This document shows, in pieces, positions 15,796 to 25,687 of a DNA stretch of 64,000 nucleotides; position 1 is the first letter of the stretch, and each line of letters opens with the position of its first letter. The notes under the pieces were generated by a model. It had not been told where the DNA came from. It did no database searches and saw nothing but the letters and a program-made list of their open reading frames with translations. This DNA comes from Acidobacteriota bacterium (GTDB taxonomy: Bacteria; Acidobacteriota; Terriglobia; Bryobacterales; Bryobacteraceae). The stretch lies in the NCBI GenBank assembly GCA_017304135.1, contig JAFLBB010000014.1, positions 1 through 64,000 on the forward strand. Reading direction: 5' to 3'. The translations under genes and the position numbers were made by a program.

Positions 15796-18700
15796 ATGCG
15801 AGGTCTTGTGCACCGTATTTGTCTTTGCCTGATCGTCTTCTGCCTGGTTGCGCCTGCCTATGGGCAGACGGTGCTTGCCACCCTGAGCGGAGATGTGTTT
15901 GACCCGTCCGGCAAGGCGGTGGCGGGAGCCTCCGTCACGGCCACGGGGCGTGAGACCGGCCGCGCCGTTACAGGCTTGAGCAACCCAGACGGCTCGTTTA
16001 CGATCACCGCGCTGCCTGCCGGCACGTACCAATTGAGCTTCAGCGCGCGTGGCTTCAGGATCTTCGAGCGGCCAATCGTACTAGCCGTGGGCCAGCAAGC
16101 CCGCATTGCGGTGGAGTTGGTTGTCGGCGGTGAGGGCGACACCATTCATGTCACCGATGAACGCCCGCTGCTGCGCACCGAGCAGGCCGCGCTGGGCGCG
16201 GTGATTGAGAACGCGCAGGTGACGGGACTGCCGCTGGATGGCCGCAACTGGACCGAACTTGCGTTGCTTGTTCCCGGCGCCGCGCCTTCGGCGCAGGGTT
16301 CGGCCGGATCGACGCGCGGCAACATCTCGCTCAGCCTCAACGGCGGCCGCGAGGATGCGAACAGCTTTCTGCTCGACGGTGTGTATAACGGGAACCCGAA
16401 CCTGAATGGCTCGGGCGTGGTGCCCGCGGTGGACGCCATTCGCGAGTTCGAGGTGGTGACATCGAACTACGACGCCAGCTTCGGGCGCAACGGCGCGGGC
16501 CAGGTGAACGTGGTTCTCAAGAGTGGGGGCAACTCGCTGCACGGAGCCGTGTATGAGTTTTTCCGCAACGCGGCGCTGGATGGGACGAACTACTTTGCGC
16601 CGGCTAGCGAGCCGAAGCCAAAGTACCAGCGCAACCAGTTTGGGGCGGCCATTGGAGGACCGATCCGCAAGGACCGCACCTTCTTCTTTGCCGACTTCGA
16701 GAGCCGACGCACGCGCGAGGGGATCACACGCGTGACCAACGTTCCCACCGCCATCGAGCGCACAGGCGACTTTTCGCGCAGCGGCCTCCCGTTCCTGCTT
16801 GATCCGTTCACCTTCCAGCCCTTTCCCAACAGCCGCATTCCGACGAGCCGGCTGCATCCGATCGGGGTGGGCGTGGCCAGCCTCTATCCGCTGGACAACC
16901 GCAACGCGGCTGGACAGAACTATGTGAGTTCGCCCACCGGGCGCGAGCGCAACGACCAGTTCGATGTGCGCGTCGACCACAAGCTGGGGGCGCGCTCGGA
17001 CCTCGCCTTCCGCTACAGCTTTGCCGACCGCATGCTATATGAGCCGTTCACCGGAGCCAACTTCGCCGCCGTGCCGGGCTACGGCAACGACGTGCCGCGG
17101 CGGACACAGAACGCCATGGCCACACACACCCACGCCTTCACACCGGCGCTTCTGAACGAGTTACGAGCCGGGTTCAATCGCAATGCCAGCTCCGTGCTGC
17201 AGGAAAATCGCGACCGCAACATCAGCGCTTCGCTGGGCCTGCCTGTGTTCGCCGGGGCGCGCGCCAATGGCCTCACCTACTTCAGCGTGCCCGGCTATTC
17301 CGCCCTTGGCGACGAGTACAACAACCCGCAGCAGACCAACATCAACTCACTGCAGTTGATCGACCAGATCTCCTGGATCCGCGGCCGGCATCATCTGAAG
17401 CTCGGCTTCGACTACCGGCGCCTGCAACAGAACGCATTCCGCGACATCCAGGCGCGCGGCCTGATCAACTTTGTCGGCTACACAGGCAACGCCTTGGCCG
17501 AGCTGTTGCAGGGACTGCCGGCCGTGACCGGCATCGCCCGCGTCGACAATCCGCAGTACCTGCGCGGCTCGAGCGCAAGCGGCTTTGTGAACGACAACTG
17601 GCGCGCCACCTCGCGGCTCACGCTGACGCTCGGCCTGCGCTACGAGTACAACAGGCCGCCCTACGACCGCTACAACCGGGCCAACCTCTACGATGTGGGC
17701 ACGCGTGGTCTGGTAGCGGCGGGAAGTGGCAGCATGCCGCGCTCGGGCTACACGAGTGACCGCAACAACTTTGCCCCGCGCCTCGGACTGGCCTGGACGC
17801 TCGGCTCGCGCGGGGCCACCGTGGTGCGCGCCGGCTACGGCTTCTACTACGACCAGAATCCGCTTGCCCCGGGCGAGGGCCTCTACTTCAACGCGCCGTA
17901 TTACGACTTCCGGCTCTACGTTACTTCGGCGCAGTTTCCGCTGCTGCTGCACAATCCTTATCCGGCGAACTACCCGTTTCCCTCGCCGCCGTCGTCGCTG
18001 TCGTTCCAGCGCGACCTGCGCACTGGCTACCTGCAGCACTGGAACCTTGGCATCCAGCATCAGCTTGGCTCAAACCGGGTGATGGAAATCGCCTATGCCG
18101 GATCGAAAGGAACAAAGCTGCTCTCGGCGCGTGACATCAACCAGCCAGACCCGAGCCCGGCCGACGTGCCGCTGCGCCCCAACTTCCGTTTCGCCGACAT
18201 CAACCAATTGGAATCGCGCGCCAACTCGAACTTCCACAGCCTGCAGGCGCGCTTCCAGCAGCGCTTGTCGAACGGCGTTTCGGCGATTGCCAGCTACACG
18301 TGGGCGAAGTCGATTGACGACGCATCGAGTTTTTTCCCCAGCGCCGGCGACGCCAACTTTCCGCAGGACAGCCGCTATGTGGGCCCGGAGCGGGCGCGCT
18401 CAAACTTCGACGTCCGCCATCGCTTCACCGCCGGTTATACCTGGGAGCTTCCCTTCGGCCGGGCCCGCTGGTATGGCGGCTGGCAGACCTCCGGCATCTG
18501 GACCTTCCAGACGGGGCGCCCCTTCACGGTGGCGCTGTTGAGCGAACTGGATAACTCCGGCACGGGGCGCTCGTCGCTCGGCTTCGGTGCCAACGACCGG
18601 CCGCATGCGCTGCGCAACCCCACGCTGGACAACCCCACGCCCGAGCGCTGGTTCGACACGACCGCGTTTGCCATGCCTGCCAAGGGCACCTTCGGCAACG

Positions 18701-18933
18701 CCGGCCGCAATATTCTCGACGGCCCCGGCCTGCAGAACATCAACGCATCGCTGTTGAAGAACTTCAACTTGACCGAAGCGGCGCGCCTGCAGTTCCGCTT
18801 CGAGGCGTTCAACCTGCTCGACCACACGAATTTCGATCTGCCGAACCTGTTCGTCGGTTCGCCGACGTTTGGGCGCGTCAGTTCGGCGCAGTCGCCGCGG
18901 CACATCCAGCTTGGGCTCAAGTTGCTGTTTTGA
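15796..18933 (+). CDS. TonB-dependent receptor, Oar-like
   Basis: A 1045-residue outer-membrane receptor: signal peptide (residues 1-23), carboxypeptidase-regulatory-like domain (about 25-105, with SGDVFDPSGKAVAGASV and FTITALPAGTYQLSF), plug region (about 115-230, with LSLNGGREDANSFLLDG) and a long barrel closing with LKLLF. Ligand is unknown. It is shorter than the receptor at 4970-8641 and stands alone, without an adjacent enzyme on its strand. No TonB box can be assigned by eye. Its last 17 bases overlap the end of the convergent helicase/nuclease gene. Confidence 0.92.
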   Translation: MRGLVHRICLCLIVFCLVAPAYGQTVLATLSGDVFDPSGKAVAGASVTATGRETGRAVTGLSNPDGSFTITALPAGTYQLSFSARGFRIFERPIVLAVGQQARIAVELVVGGEGDTIHVTDERPLLRTEQAALGAVIENAQVTGLPLDGRNWTELALLVPGAAPSAQGSAGSTRGNISLSLNGGREDANSFLLDGVYNGNPNLNGSGVVPAVDAIREFEVVTSNYDASFGRNGAGQVNVVLKSGGNSLHGAVYEFFRNAALDGTNYFAPASEPKPKYQRNQFGAAIGGPIRKDRTFFFADFESRRTREGITRVTNVPTAIERTGDFSRSGLPFLLDPFTFQPFPNSRIPTSRLHPIGVGVASLYPLDNRNAAGQNYVSSPTGRERNDQFDVRVDHKLGARSDLAFRYSFADRMLYEPFTGANFAAVPGYGNDVPRRTQNAMATHTHAFTPALLNELRAGFNRNASSVLQENRDRNISASLGLPVFAGARANGLTYFSVPGYSALGDEYNNPQQTNINSLQLIDQISWIRGRHHLKLGFDYRRLQQNAFRDIQARGLINFVGYTGNALAELLQGLPAVTGIARVDNPQYLRGSSASGFVNDNWRATSRLTLTLGLRYEYNRPPYDRYNRANLYDVGTRGLVAAGSGSMPRSGYTSDRNNFAPRLGLAWTLGSRGATVVRAGYGFYYDQNPLAPGEGLYFNAPYYDFRLYVTSAQFPLLLHNPYPANYPFPSPPSSLSFQRDLRTGYLQHWNLGIQHQLGSNRVMEIAYAGSKGTKLLSARDINQPDPSPADVPLRPNFRFADINQLESRANSNFHSLQARFQQRLSNGVSAIASYTWAKSIDDASSFFPSAGDANFPQDSRYVGPERARSNFDVRHRFTAGYTWELPFGRARWYGGWQTSGIWTFQTGRPFTVALLSELDNSGTGRSSLGFGANDRPHALRNPTLDNPTPERWFDTTAFAMPAKGTFGNAGRNILDGPGLQNINASLLKNFNLTEAARLQFRFEAFNLLDHTNFDLPNLFVGSPTFGRVSSAQSPRHIQLGLKLLF

Positions 18934-21900
18934 CCTGTGGCGCGGTCCATTCGCGCCAGGCTCCCAGCAGCGGGAAGTAGAGTCCCAGGCGGACCTCCTC
19001 GCCGGGCGCGACGACGCGGGCGTAGCGTTCCAACTGCTCGCGGTAGCGGCGCTGTTCCTCGTCAAGGAACGCATCGAGGCCGCCGCCTTCGTGGGTGCTC
19101 GTCTTGAAATCGATGACCCAACGCCGGCCGTGTTCGTCGACGAAGGTGCAGTCGACGCGGTGGTTCGTCACTTCGCCGCCCGAGGCGACCGTAAGCGCGA
19201 ACTCGCGACGGTCGTCGGCATGGCGCGTCAACACCCAGCGCCCGCGCGTATCGGCGAGGGTTTCCACCAGCGCCCGGTCCACACGTTGCAACGCATCGTC
19301 CAACTCCACCGGTGGCACACCGAGCGTGGCCAGTTGAGCCCGCATGGCCGGGTTGCGTTCGCGCACGCGCGAGGCGCTCCACTGCTCCAGCCCCTCCTCG
19401 GCGATGCGCGTCAACCACGCATGCACGACGACGCCGACATGCCGCAGCGAGTCACCGACCCACTCGTAGCTGTGGCGCTCGGGGGTCTCTTCCACTGTCT
19501 CCTCGCCGCGCCAGCGAATCGCTTCTTCCTCGGGTGGTGTCTGCCAGCCGGAGGCGACGCGCCGCAGCAGCGGATACTCCGCCACGGCGTCTTCATCGGC
19601 CTGTTCCACGGGCGGAGGCATCGCGACGAACTGATCCCTCACGGCGCCCCACAAGGCATGGAGCATGGAGCCCGAGCGCGGCGTCTTCCACTCGTGTTTG
19701 GCGGCGTTCCACTCGATCTGGCCGAGCAGGTGCAGGCGTCGCCTGGCCCGCGTCGCGGCCACATACAACAAGCGCCGCAGTTCGTTCTTTTCGCGCTCGG
19801 AACGGTACCCGGCGAGGTAAGAGCCTGCCTCCTCCTGCTCCCCCGTCGGAGCGACGGCCGCCATCAAGGTGTGTTCCACGCGGTCCAGCGGCAGCCGCAC
19901 CATGCGGATGAGCTCCGTCTCCGGCGGGCGCCTGCCTTTGTCCAAACCGGGAATGATCACGGTGTCGAACTCAAGCCCCTTGGACTTGTGAATCGTCATC
20001 AACTGGACGCGCTCAGTGGCCGCCGGGTCGGGCGCCGCGAAGAGCCGCTCCGTCTCGGCCTGCAGGGCCGCGAACTCCGCCTCGCCGCCTTCGTCCACCG
20101 CGTCGAGCAAGCCGAGAAAGGCCTCCGCGTCGCGGGCATCACGCGCCGACTCCAGGCAAAGGGGGCCGCCCAGGGCGCGCCAGGTCACTTCGACCAGCTC
20201 GCGCAGCCGCACGCGCCGCGCCCGCTCCAGGCCGGCATCCATAACCGGCGCGATGCGTGCCCAACGGCGCCGGCCTTCCTCACTCAATGCGTGCGCGCGG
20301 AGATCGAGAAGCCGCCGCGGCGCTTCCTTCGGCGCGCCTTCGGCCAGCGCGTTCAAGTCGCACAGCGTGAGGCCGCACCAGGGGGCGCGCAGCAGGGCCA
20401 GCCAGCTGACGCGATCCATGGGATCGAGCAGCGCGCGCGTGAGTGAGAGCAGATCGAGCACCGCCTGCCGTTCGCTGAGGGGGTCGATGTCGATGGCGCG
20501 GAAGGCGATTCCTCGCCGCTTCAGTTCCGCGATAATGTGCACGAGATCGGCCCTACGCCGCGCCAGCACCGCCACCGTACCCTCGTGCTCGCGTAGCGCC
20601 TCTTCGATCAGGTCAGCGGCGCGCGCGGCTTCACCGGCATCGTCGCCTTTAAGGAACGGATGGACCCGCACGGCGTCACCCTCGTCCCCGGCCTTCGTTG
20701 CCTGCGCCGCCGTGTACGAGATTGCCCCCGTGGCCGCGTCTTCAATTGCCGCCAGCACGTCGGGGAACGTAGCGTTGACCCACTCCACGATGCGCGCCTG
20801 CGAACGGAAATTCGCCTCGAGCGTGAGCCGCGCCAGATCCAGTTCGCCCAGCCCGTACCTGCACAGGTCGAGGAAGTTAGCCACCTCCGCCTCGCGGAAA
20901 AGATAGATGGACTGCATCGGATCACCGACGAGAAGCGCAGTACGCGGCGGCTCTTCGTTCAAGCCCGCCCAGCCAGAGGTGAGGCGCTGGATCAAATCGA
21001 GGTGAGTCACCGAGGTATCCTGCATCTCGTCGATGAGCAGGTGTTCGACACGTTCGCCGAGGGCAAGGGCGAGGTCGGTGGGGTGGTCTTCCGTACCCAG
21101 CGCCTGGAGCGCGGCCAGCGACAGTTCGATGAAGTCCACTTCGCCGCGCAATTGGAACCGCACGCGCAACTCGGCCACTGCGTGGCGAAGGAGGCGCAGC
21201 GCGGCAGCCAGCACGCGCCACGCATGCTCCTCATAGCGCGGTTCGGGCAGCTTGGGAATGCGCGCCAGGGCCGCGACCAGCGCCGGCGCGAGCGTCATCC
21301 CCGTCCACGGCGCGGGCAGCTTCTTGCGCGGCTCGCCCTTCTGCGTCAGCAGCCGCGCGGTGAGTTCCTTCCACTCGGCGAGGGATTGCGGCAATTCTTC
21401 TACCATCGGCAGGCAGCGCGCCGCCAGCGACAACTCATACTTCACCGCCGCGGCCAGCGACTCTTCCAACACCGGCCGCAGATCGTCCACATCGCCGCTC
21501 AAGCCGACGCGAGGCAACCACTGATCGCGGCGCTGCAGCATCGACGAAATCAGCGCCGCCAGCCGCCCGGCGTCGTTTTCCAGGTGCAGCAACAGCTCGC
21601 GCACATCGGCCGACAGCGGGTTGTCAGAGCCGAGCATGCGGATGGTCGCCGCGGCTGCCGCCTGATAGGACTCGCTCGCATCCTCGGCCGGCTCCATCGC
21701 TCCACCCAAGCCCCCCAGTACAGGCAGCCTCCCGGCGAGCCAGGCGCAAAGCGAGTCGATGGTTTGAATCCGCATCCGCTGCGGACTTGCCAGCAGTTGC
21801 CAGCCACGCTCCTGATCGCGCTCCCAGACGGCCCGCGCCAGCCGCCATGTTTGCAGCTTGTGCGGTTCTTCGGGCGCATTCCCACGCGCCGCGTGCAGTG

Positions 21901-22126
21901 ACTCCACCACGCGCGCGCGCATCTCACCCGCCGCTTTGCGCGTGAACGTGATGGCCATCACGCGTTCGGGCTCATCGACGCGCGCCAGCAGCACAAGGTA
22001 ACGCTGGATGAGAAGCTCCGTTTTGCCCGACCCCGCCGGCGCCTGCACGAGGAACGACTGGCGTGGATCAAGCGCCCGCGCGCGCTGCGCGGCATCGGGC
22101 GGCAGGGCGGCGCTAGGAGCCGGCAT
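18917..22126 (-). CDS. UvrD-type helicase with C-terminal RecB-like nuclease (AddA-like)
   Basis: This 1069-residue protein looks like the AddA half of a DNA double-strand-break repair complex. It has Walker A APAGSGKTELL near residue 30, motif Ia-like ITFTRKAAGEMR, Walker B LLIDEMQDTS, GDPMQSIYLFR, EANFRSQ, MTIHKSKGLEFD, LLYVAATRARRRL, and a C-terminal PD-(D/E)xK nuclease with D1006 and K1008 in VIDFKTS. It should unwind and trim DNA ends. The ATG at 22126 lies 14 bases inside the end of the upstream nuclease gene, so both are cotranscribed and coupled. A longer N-terminal extension in frame is Arg-rich shadow sequence. Confidence 0.9.
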   Translation of the reverse strand: MPAPSAALPPDAAQRARALDPRQSFLVQAPAGSGKTELLIQRYLVLLARVDEPERVMAITFTRKAAGEMRARVVESLHAARGNAPEEPHKLQTWRLARAVWERDQERGWQLLASPQRMRIQTIDSLCAWLAGRLPVLGGLGGAMEPAEDASESYQAAAAATIRMLGSDNPLSADVRELLLHLENDAGRLAALISSMLQRRDQWLPRVGLSGDVDDLRPVLEESLAAAVKYELSLAARCLPMVEELPQSLAEWKELTARLLTQKGEPRKKLPAPWTGMTLAPALVAALARIPKLPEPRYEEHAWRVLAAALRLLRHAVAELRVRFQLRGEVDFIELSLAALQALGTEDHPTDLALALGERVEHLLIDEMQDTSVTHLDLIQRLTSGWAGLNEEPPRTALLVGDPMQSIYLFREAEVANFLDLCRYGLGELDLARLTLEANFRSQARIVEWVNATFPDVLAAIEDAATGAISYTAAQATKAGDEGDAVRVHPFLKGDDAGEAARAADLIEEALREHEGTVAVLARRRADLVHIIAELKRRGIAFRAIDIDPLSERQAVLDLLSLTRALLDPMDRVSWLALLRAPWCGLTLCDLNALAEGAPKEAPRRLLDLRAHALSEEGRRRWARIAPVMDAGLERARRVRLRELVEVTWRALGGPLCLESARDARDAEAFLGLLDAVDEGGEAEFAALQAETERLFAAPDPAATERVQLMTIHKSKGLEFDTVIIPGLDKGRRPPETELIRMVRLPLDRVEHTLMAAVAPTGEQEEAGSYLAGYRSEREKNELRRLLYVAATRARRRLHLLGQIEWNAAKHEWKTPRSGSMLHALWGAVRDQFVAMPPPVEQADEDAVAEYPLLRRVASGWQTPPEEEAIRWRGEETVEETPERHSYEWVGDSLRHVGVVVHAWLTRIAEEGLEQWSASRVRERNPAMRAQLATLGVPPVELDDALQRVDRALVETLADTRGRWVLTRHADDRREFALTVASGGEVTNHRVDCTFVDEHGRRWVIDFKTSTHEGGGLDAFLDEEQRRYREQLERYARVVAPGEEVRLGLYFPLLGAWREWTAPQVKTAT

Positions 22127-24704
22127 CGTCCTCACCCTCCTGGCGCGGCGGCGCTTCATGTACGCGGCACAACGCCGGCAGATGGCAATTGCCGCAGGAC
22201 TGCGCCGACTTGGGCGCCACCGCGGCCCAACCGCCGCGATGCTCAACGGCCAGTTTCTCCAGCACGCGCCGCCATTCGGTCACACGCCCGGCCATCGTTC
22301 CTTCACCTGGCTTCACCTTGGGGAGGATTCCCGTTTCCTCGGCCACACCCTTGAACTTCACCTCGGCCCGCTTCAGTTGCGCGAAGGCTAGTGCCGCCAC
22401 GGGCTGCTTCGCCGCCACGGCATAGAGCGGCACCTGCGGCTCATCGGGCCGCTCGCCATCCCAGGCCGAGGGCGAGGGCGCGTTGCTCTTGTAGTCGATC
22501 AGCACCAGCCGCCCATCGTCCAACTCATCCCGCCGGTCATATTGCGTGCGCAGCTTGAGGCCGCCCAACTCGACGTTGACGACGCGCTCGCTGCCGGTGA
22601 CGCGGAAGTTCGCCTCGCGTTGTTTCTCGACATCCATCCAGAGCGCAAGCAGCCGCTCCAGGCGCTGCTGCTCGACGTCGCGCACGTGCGCATCGAAGCT
22701 CTCCGTCAGCCCGTCGCTGCACTCGGTAAGGGCCCGGCGGACGGCGGTGCGGATGATGAGCGCCAACCGCCCTTCAGCGGTTTCTTTCAATGTGACGAGA
22801 TCCTTGAGCACCTCCCAGCAGAAACGGATGGCGGCATGGAGGATAACACCGCGTTCCTGCGCCGATAGTCCGATTTCAGACTCGGGGAACTCGCCGGCCC
22901 GCAACCGATGGAGGGCGAAGGCACGGAACGGGCAGTGCGCCTGGTCGCGCAGCAGCGACGCCCCGCCGCGGCCTTCCTCCTGGGCAAACTCGGGAGCCTG
23001 CGCGTCGTCCAACTGTTCTGACGGCGCGCCCTGCCAAGCCGGCGCTTCGGTCTCGGCCACCTGGCGGAACTCGCCGGGGAACAATGGACTCGCCAGCAGC
23101 GGCTCCTCACCGTCGGCCCGCGCATGGCTCACCGTGACCTCGGGCGCGCAGCGCAGCAGTTCCCCGGTGGTTTCGCGGTGATGACGCAGCCACAGTGCGG
23201 GCGTCACCTCGGGCATGCGCGCCGTGCGCTGCAGGGAGAGCGGTAGAAGCGGCACCGGCTGCGCCGGCGGCGGCCAGGCGCGGTCATGAAATCCGGCCAG
23301 CCAGACGGCATCGAAGGGCAGACCGGTGGCCTCACTGACGCTCATCAGTTGCAGCGGCTGGCTGATCTCTTCGGTTTGGAACACCGTCTCGCGGGCGATG
23401 AGTTGGAGCAGCTCGGCGGCCTGATGGGCGTTGACTTCAGCGGCGATGGCATCGAGCGAGGCGAGTTCAGCGAGCGCATCGCGGAGGCTCTCCATGGCCT
23501 GGTACTCCTCGCTTTCAGGCGTGCGGCCGGGCCAGCCCATAATGCGAAACAGGCGCGAGAACTCCCGCGCCCATTCAGCCGGCCTTTGTTGCGGCGGCAG
23601 GCCGCGCCGCCGCGCCTCCCACTCCATCACCAGGCGCGCCATGGTGGGAGTGGAGGGTGCGCCGAGTTCCAACCCGCGCACCGCGCCACCGCGTTCACGG
23701 AGCTCCAGTGCCCGGCCCGCCCGCGCGATGCGCTCTTCTCCCGCGCCGCCGACATAGGGTGACAGCAGCAACGCCGCCGCCGTCTCCGCTTCGACGCGCT
23801 CGGCGGTGAGCGCCGTCAGATGGAGCGCCGCGCGCACCACGCCGACCGAAGCCAGCGGGCGGCCGAGCGAAAGGTGATACGGAGGCGGCTCGCCGCCTCC
23901 GCGAGGAAACACGCGCGCGAGCACGGCTTCCCATTCGTCGCGCGCCGCCTGCAAATCGGGCACGATGATCGCCAGACGCTGCCTTGCCTCGCCGCGCAAA
24001 CGTCCCAGCGCCCACTCCGCGGCGGCACGCATTTCGGCTTGCGGCGTGGCAAATGAGAAGAGGCTGGCCTCCACCCCCATCCACGATTCAAGCTCATGCT
24101 CGACGACCCGCGTGCCGGCCTTGCGCAGCGCCTCCAGCAGCAGGGCGAGGCGGGGCGGCTGCTGAGCAAACCCGGCCAGCACAACCACGGCCGGGGCCTC
24201 CACGCCGCCCTGCTCCAAAGCCGCCGCAACGGTGGCAGCCAACTGGGCGCGCGATTGCCATCCGGCCCGTTTGCAGCGCCGGAAGAACTCCCGCGCCCAC
24301 TCCCGGAACGCAATCGGATCCTCGGCCAGATCCCAGGCCGCATCGCGCATCGGCAACTGCCACTCGGCCACGGTGCTCCAGGCATGGGCGGCCTGTTCTG
24401 CGGCGCGCTGGGGATTGAGGATGCCGGCGGCCTGCGGCGATGACTCAATCACCTGCCGCCAGAGCAGCGTCTCCTGGCGCGGGTTCAGCCACACAGTTGC
24501 GTCGCCGGCGGCAACGGCCAACCGCGCGGCCATGGTGTCAAGCCACGCCTCGAAAGCCAGCGCCTGCGGAGTGGCCCACTGGCGGCGGCCCGCCTCCTGT
24601 TGGAGGCGCGCGTACTCGGCGTGCACGCGCCGCGCCAGCCGCGTGGTGGCGGTGAGGCAGAGCGCGCCCTGCTCAAGCAGGGCGGCCAGTTCGTTGGGCG
24701 TCAC
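22113..24704 (-). CDS. AddB-like PD-(D/E)xK nuclease with Fe-S cluster motif
   Basis: An 863-residue partner of the helicase downstream, matching the family often called probable DNA repair protein. The N-terminal helicase-like part lacks a Walker A motif, so it is probably a scaffold as RecC is. The C-terminal nuclease has LLRDQAHCPFRAF (C591), VLIDYKS and a tail with C837, C840 and C846, the one-plus-three cysteine pattern of the 4Fe-4S nucleases (AddB, Cas4). Start is GTG at 24704, directly preceded by GGAG. It follows the TIM-barrel gene by 33 bases on the same strand. Confidence 0.88.
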   Translation of the reverse strand: MTPNELAALLEQGALCLTATTRLARRVHAEYARLQQEAGRRQWATPQALAFEAWLDTMAARLAVAAGDATVWLNPRQETLLWRQVIESSPQAAGILNPQRAAEQAAHAWSTVAEWQLPMRDAAWDLAEDPIAFREWAREFFRRCKRAGWQSRAQLAATVAAALEQGGVEAPAVVVLAGFAQQPPRLALLLEALRKAGTRVVEHELESWMGVEASLFSFATPQAEMRAAAEWALGRLRGEARQRLAIIVPDLQAARDEWEAVLARVFPRGGGEPPPYHLSLGRPLASVGVVRAALHLTALTAERVEAETAAALLLSPYVGGAGEERIARAGRALELRERGGAVRGLELGAPSTPTMARLVMEWEARRRGLPPQQRPAEWAREFSRLFRIMGWPGRTPESEEYQAMESLRDALAELASLDAIAAEVNAHQAAELLQLIARETVFQTEEISQPLQLMSVSEATGLPFDAVWLAGFHDRAWPPPAQPVPLLPLSLQRTARMPEVTPALWLRHHRETTGELLRCAPEVTVSHARADGEEPLLASPLFPGEFRQVAETEAPAWQGAPSEQLDDAQAPEFAQEEGRGGASLLRDQAHCPFRAFALHRLRAGEFPESEIGLSAQERGVILHAAIRFCWEVLKDLVTLKETAEGRLALIIRTAVRRALTECSDGLTESFDAHVRDVEQQRLERLLALWMDVEKQREANFRVTGSERVVNVELGGLKLRTQYDRRDELDDGRLVLIDYKSNAPSPSAWDGERPDEPQVPLYAVAAKQPVAALAFAQLKRAEVKFKGVAEETGILPKVKPGEGTMAGRVTEWRRVLEKLAVEHRGGWAAVAPKSAQSCGNCHLPALCRVHEAPPRQEGEDDAGS

Positions 24705-24737
24705 TCCGTCATCATCGCGCAGACGGCGGCTGTGCGT

Positions 24738-25559
24738 TTACCCCGCGCTCACCATCGATCGCAGAAAGCGCGCCCCGCGCGGGATAGCCGCCGTTTCCTC
24801 TTCCGTGCCTTCGTACACCAGGCTGCAGAAGCCGTTGTAGTGGACGCCGCGTAGGATGTTGAACACGCGGTTGTAGTCGATGTACTTCTCGCGTCCCTGC
24901 GCGTCCACGTCGTAGAGTTTGACGCGCACGAAGGGGGCCAGCGGGGCCACCTGTTCCAGGCTTCGGTAGTAATGGTCGTACGTGTGGCCGGCCTGCTTGG
25001 GGCCGCGCGGACCATCGCGCCCGGTGAAGTGACCGGTGTCGAGCACCAGCGCGAAGTTGGGGTGATTCACTTCCTTATGGAAGCGCAGCATGTCGTCGCC
25101 GGTGGAGGTGAGGCCGCTGTGATTCTGCAGGGCGACCACCATGCCGATCTCGGCGCCGACCTCGGCGCAGCGCCGCAGGGCTTCCGAACTGTACTTGAAC
25201 GCTTCCTCGGTGCGCTCGGGCGTGGGCGCCGAACCGACGAACACGCGGATGAGCGGGGCGCCGAGGTAGAGCCCCACCTCCATGGCCACGCGGGCCTTTT
25301 CCAGCTCGGCGGGAATCTTCGAGGCGTCGCGGGCAAACTCGGTGGACACAGGAAAGCTGGGGATCGACATGCCGTGGTCAAGACAGGCGCGGCGCAGCTG
25401 TTTCAGGTAGGCGCGGTCGAAGCGCGGCAGGTGGTTCATGTGCAGATCCACCCCGTCCAAATTCAGGGCGCGGGCCGTGCGGATGAAGCCGAAGAGGTCC
25501 ATCTTTCCGGCTCGAAACTGATTCTGGTAGCTGAGAGACAGGCAACTCAGTCGCATCAT
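24738..25559 (-). CDS. Sugar phosphate isomerase/epimerase family TIM-barrel protein
   Basis: A 273-residue cytoplasmic protein of the xylose-isomerase-like TIM-barrel family, with no signal peptide. Conserved blocks: NLDGVDLHMNHL, MVVALQNHSG, NFALVLDTGHFTG, FVRVKLYDVD and FCSLVYEGTEEE, whose Glu, Asp and His residues likely bind a divalent metal. Substrate unknown. I start at ATG 25559 where the product begins MMRLSCLSLSYQ; the frame continues 24 codons upstream but those overlap the divergent promoter region. It may be cotranscribed with the AddAB-like pair 33 bases downstream, with no obvious functional link. Confidence 0.8.
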   Translation of the reverse strand: MMRLSCLSLSYQNQFRAGKMDLFGFIRTARALNLDGVDLHMNHLPRFDRAYLKQLRRACLDHGMSIPSFPVSTEFARDASKIPAELEKARVAMEVGLYLGAPLIRVFVGSAPTPERTEEAFKYSSEALRRCAEVGAEIGMVVALQNHSGLTSTGDDMLRFHKEVNHPNFALVLDTGHFTGRDGPRGPKQAGHTYDHYYRSLEQVAPLAPFVRVKLYDVDAQGREKYIDYNRVFNILRGVHYNGFCSLVYEGTEEETAAIPRGARFLRSMVSAG

Positions 25560-25643
25560 GGCGGCGTCAAGCTCTCCTTTCGAGTCTCCACACTCTATCA
25601 GAGCGCGATTGGTGTGGTGCGCCAGTTGCAACGGATTCTCGCG

Positions 25644-25673
25644 TTGACTGCTATTTCGACAGTTCCCTACGCT
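25644..25673 (+). promoter_or_regulatory. Sigma-70-type promoter of the RND efflux operon
   Basis: TTGACT (25644-25649), an 18-base spacer and TACGCT (25668-25673) form a strong promoter. The transcript would start near 25680, only about seven bases before ATG 25688, so the leader is very short. Confidence 0.65.
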
Positions 25674-25687
25674 GAAGATTGAGTTCG

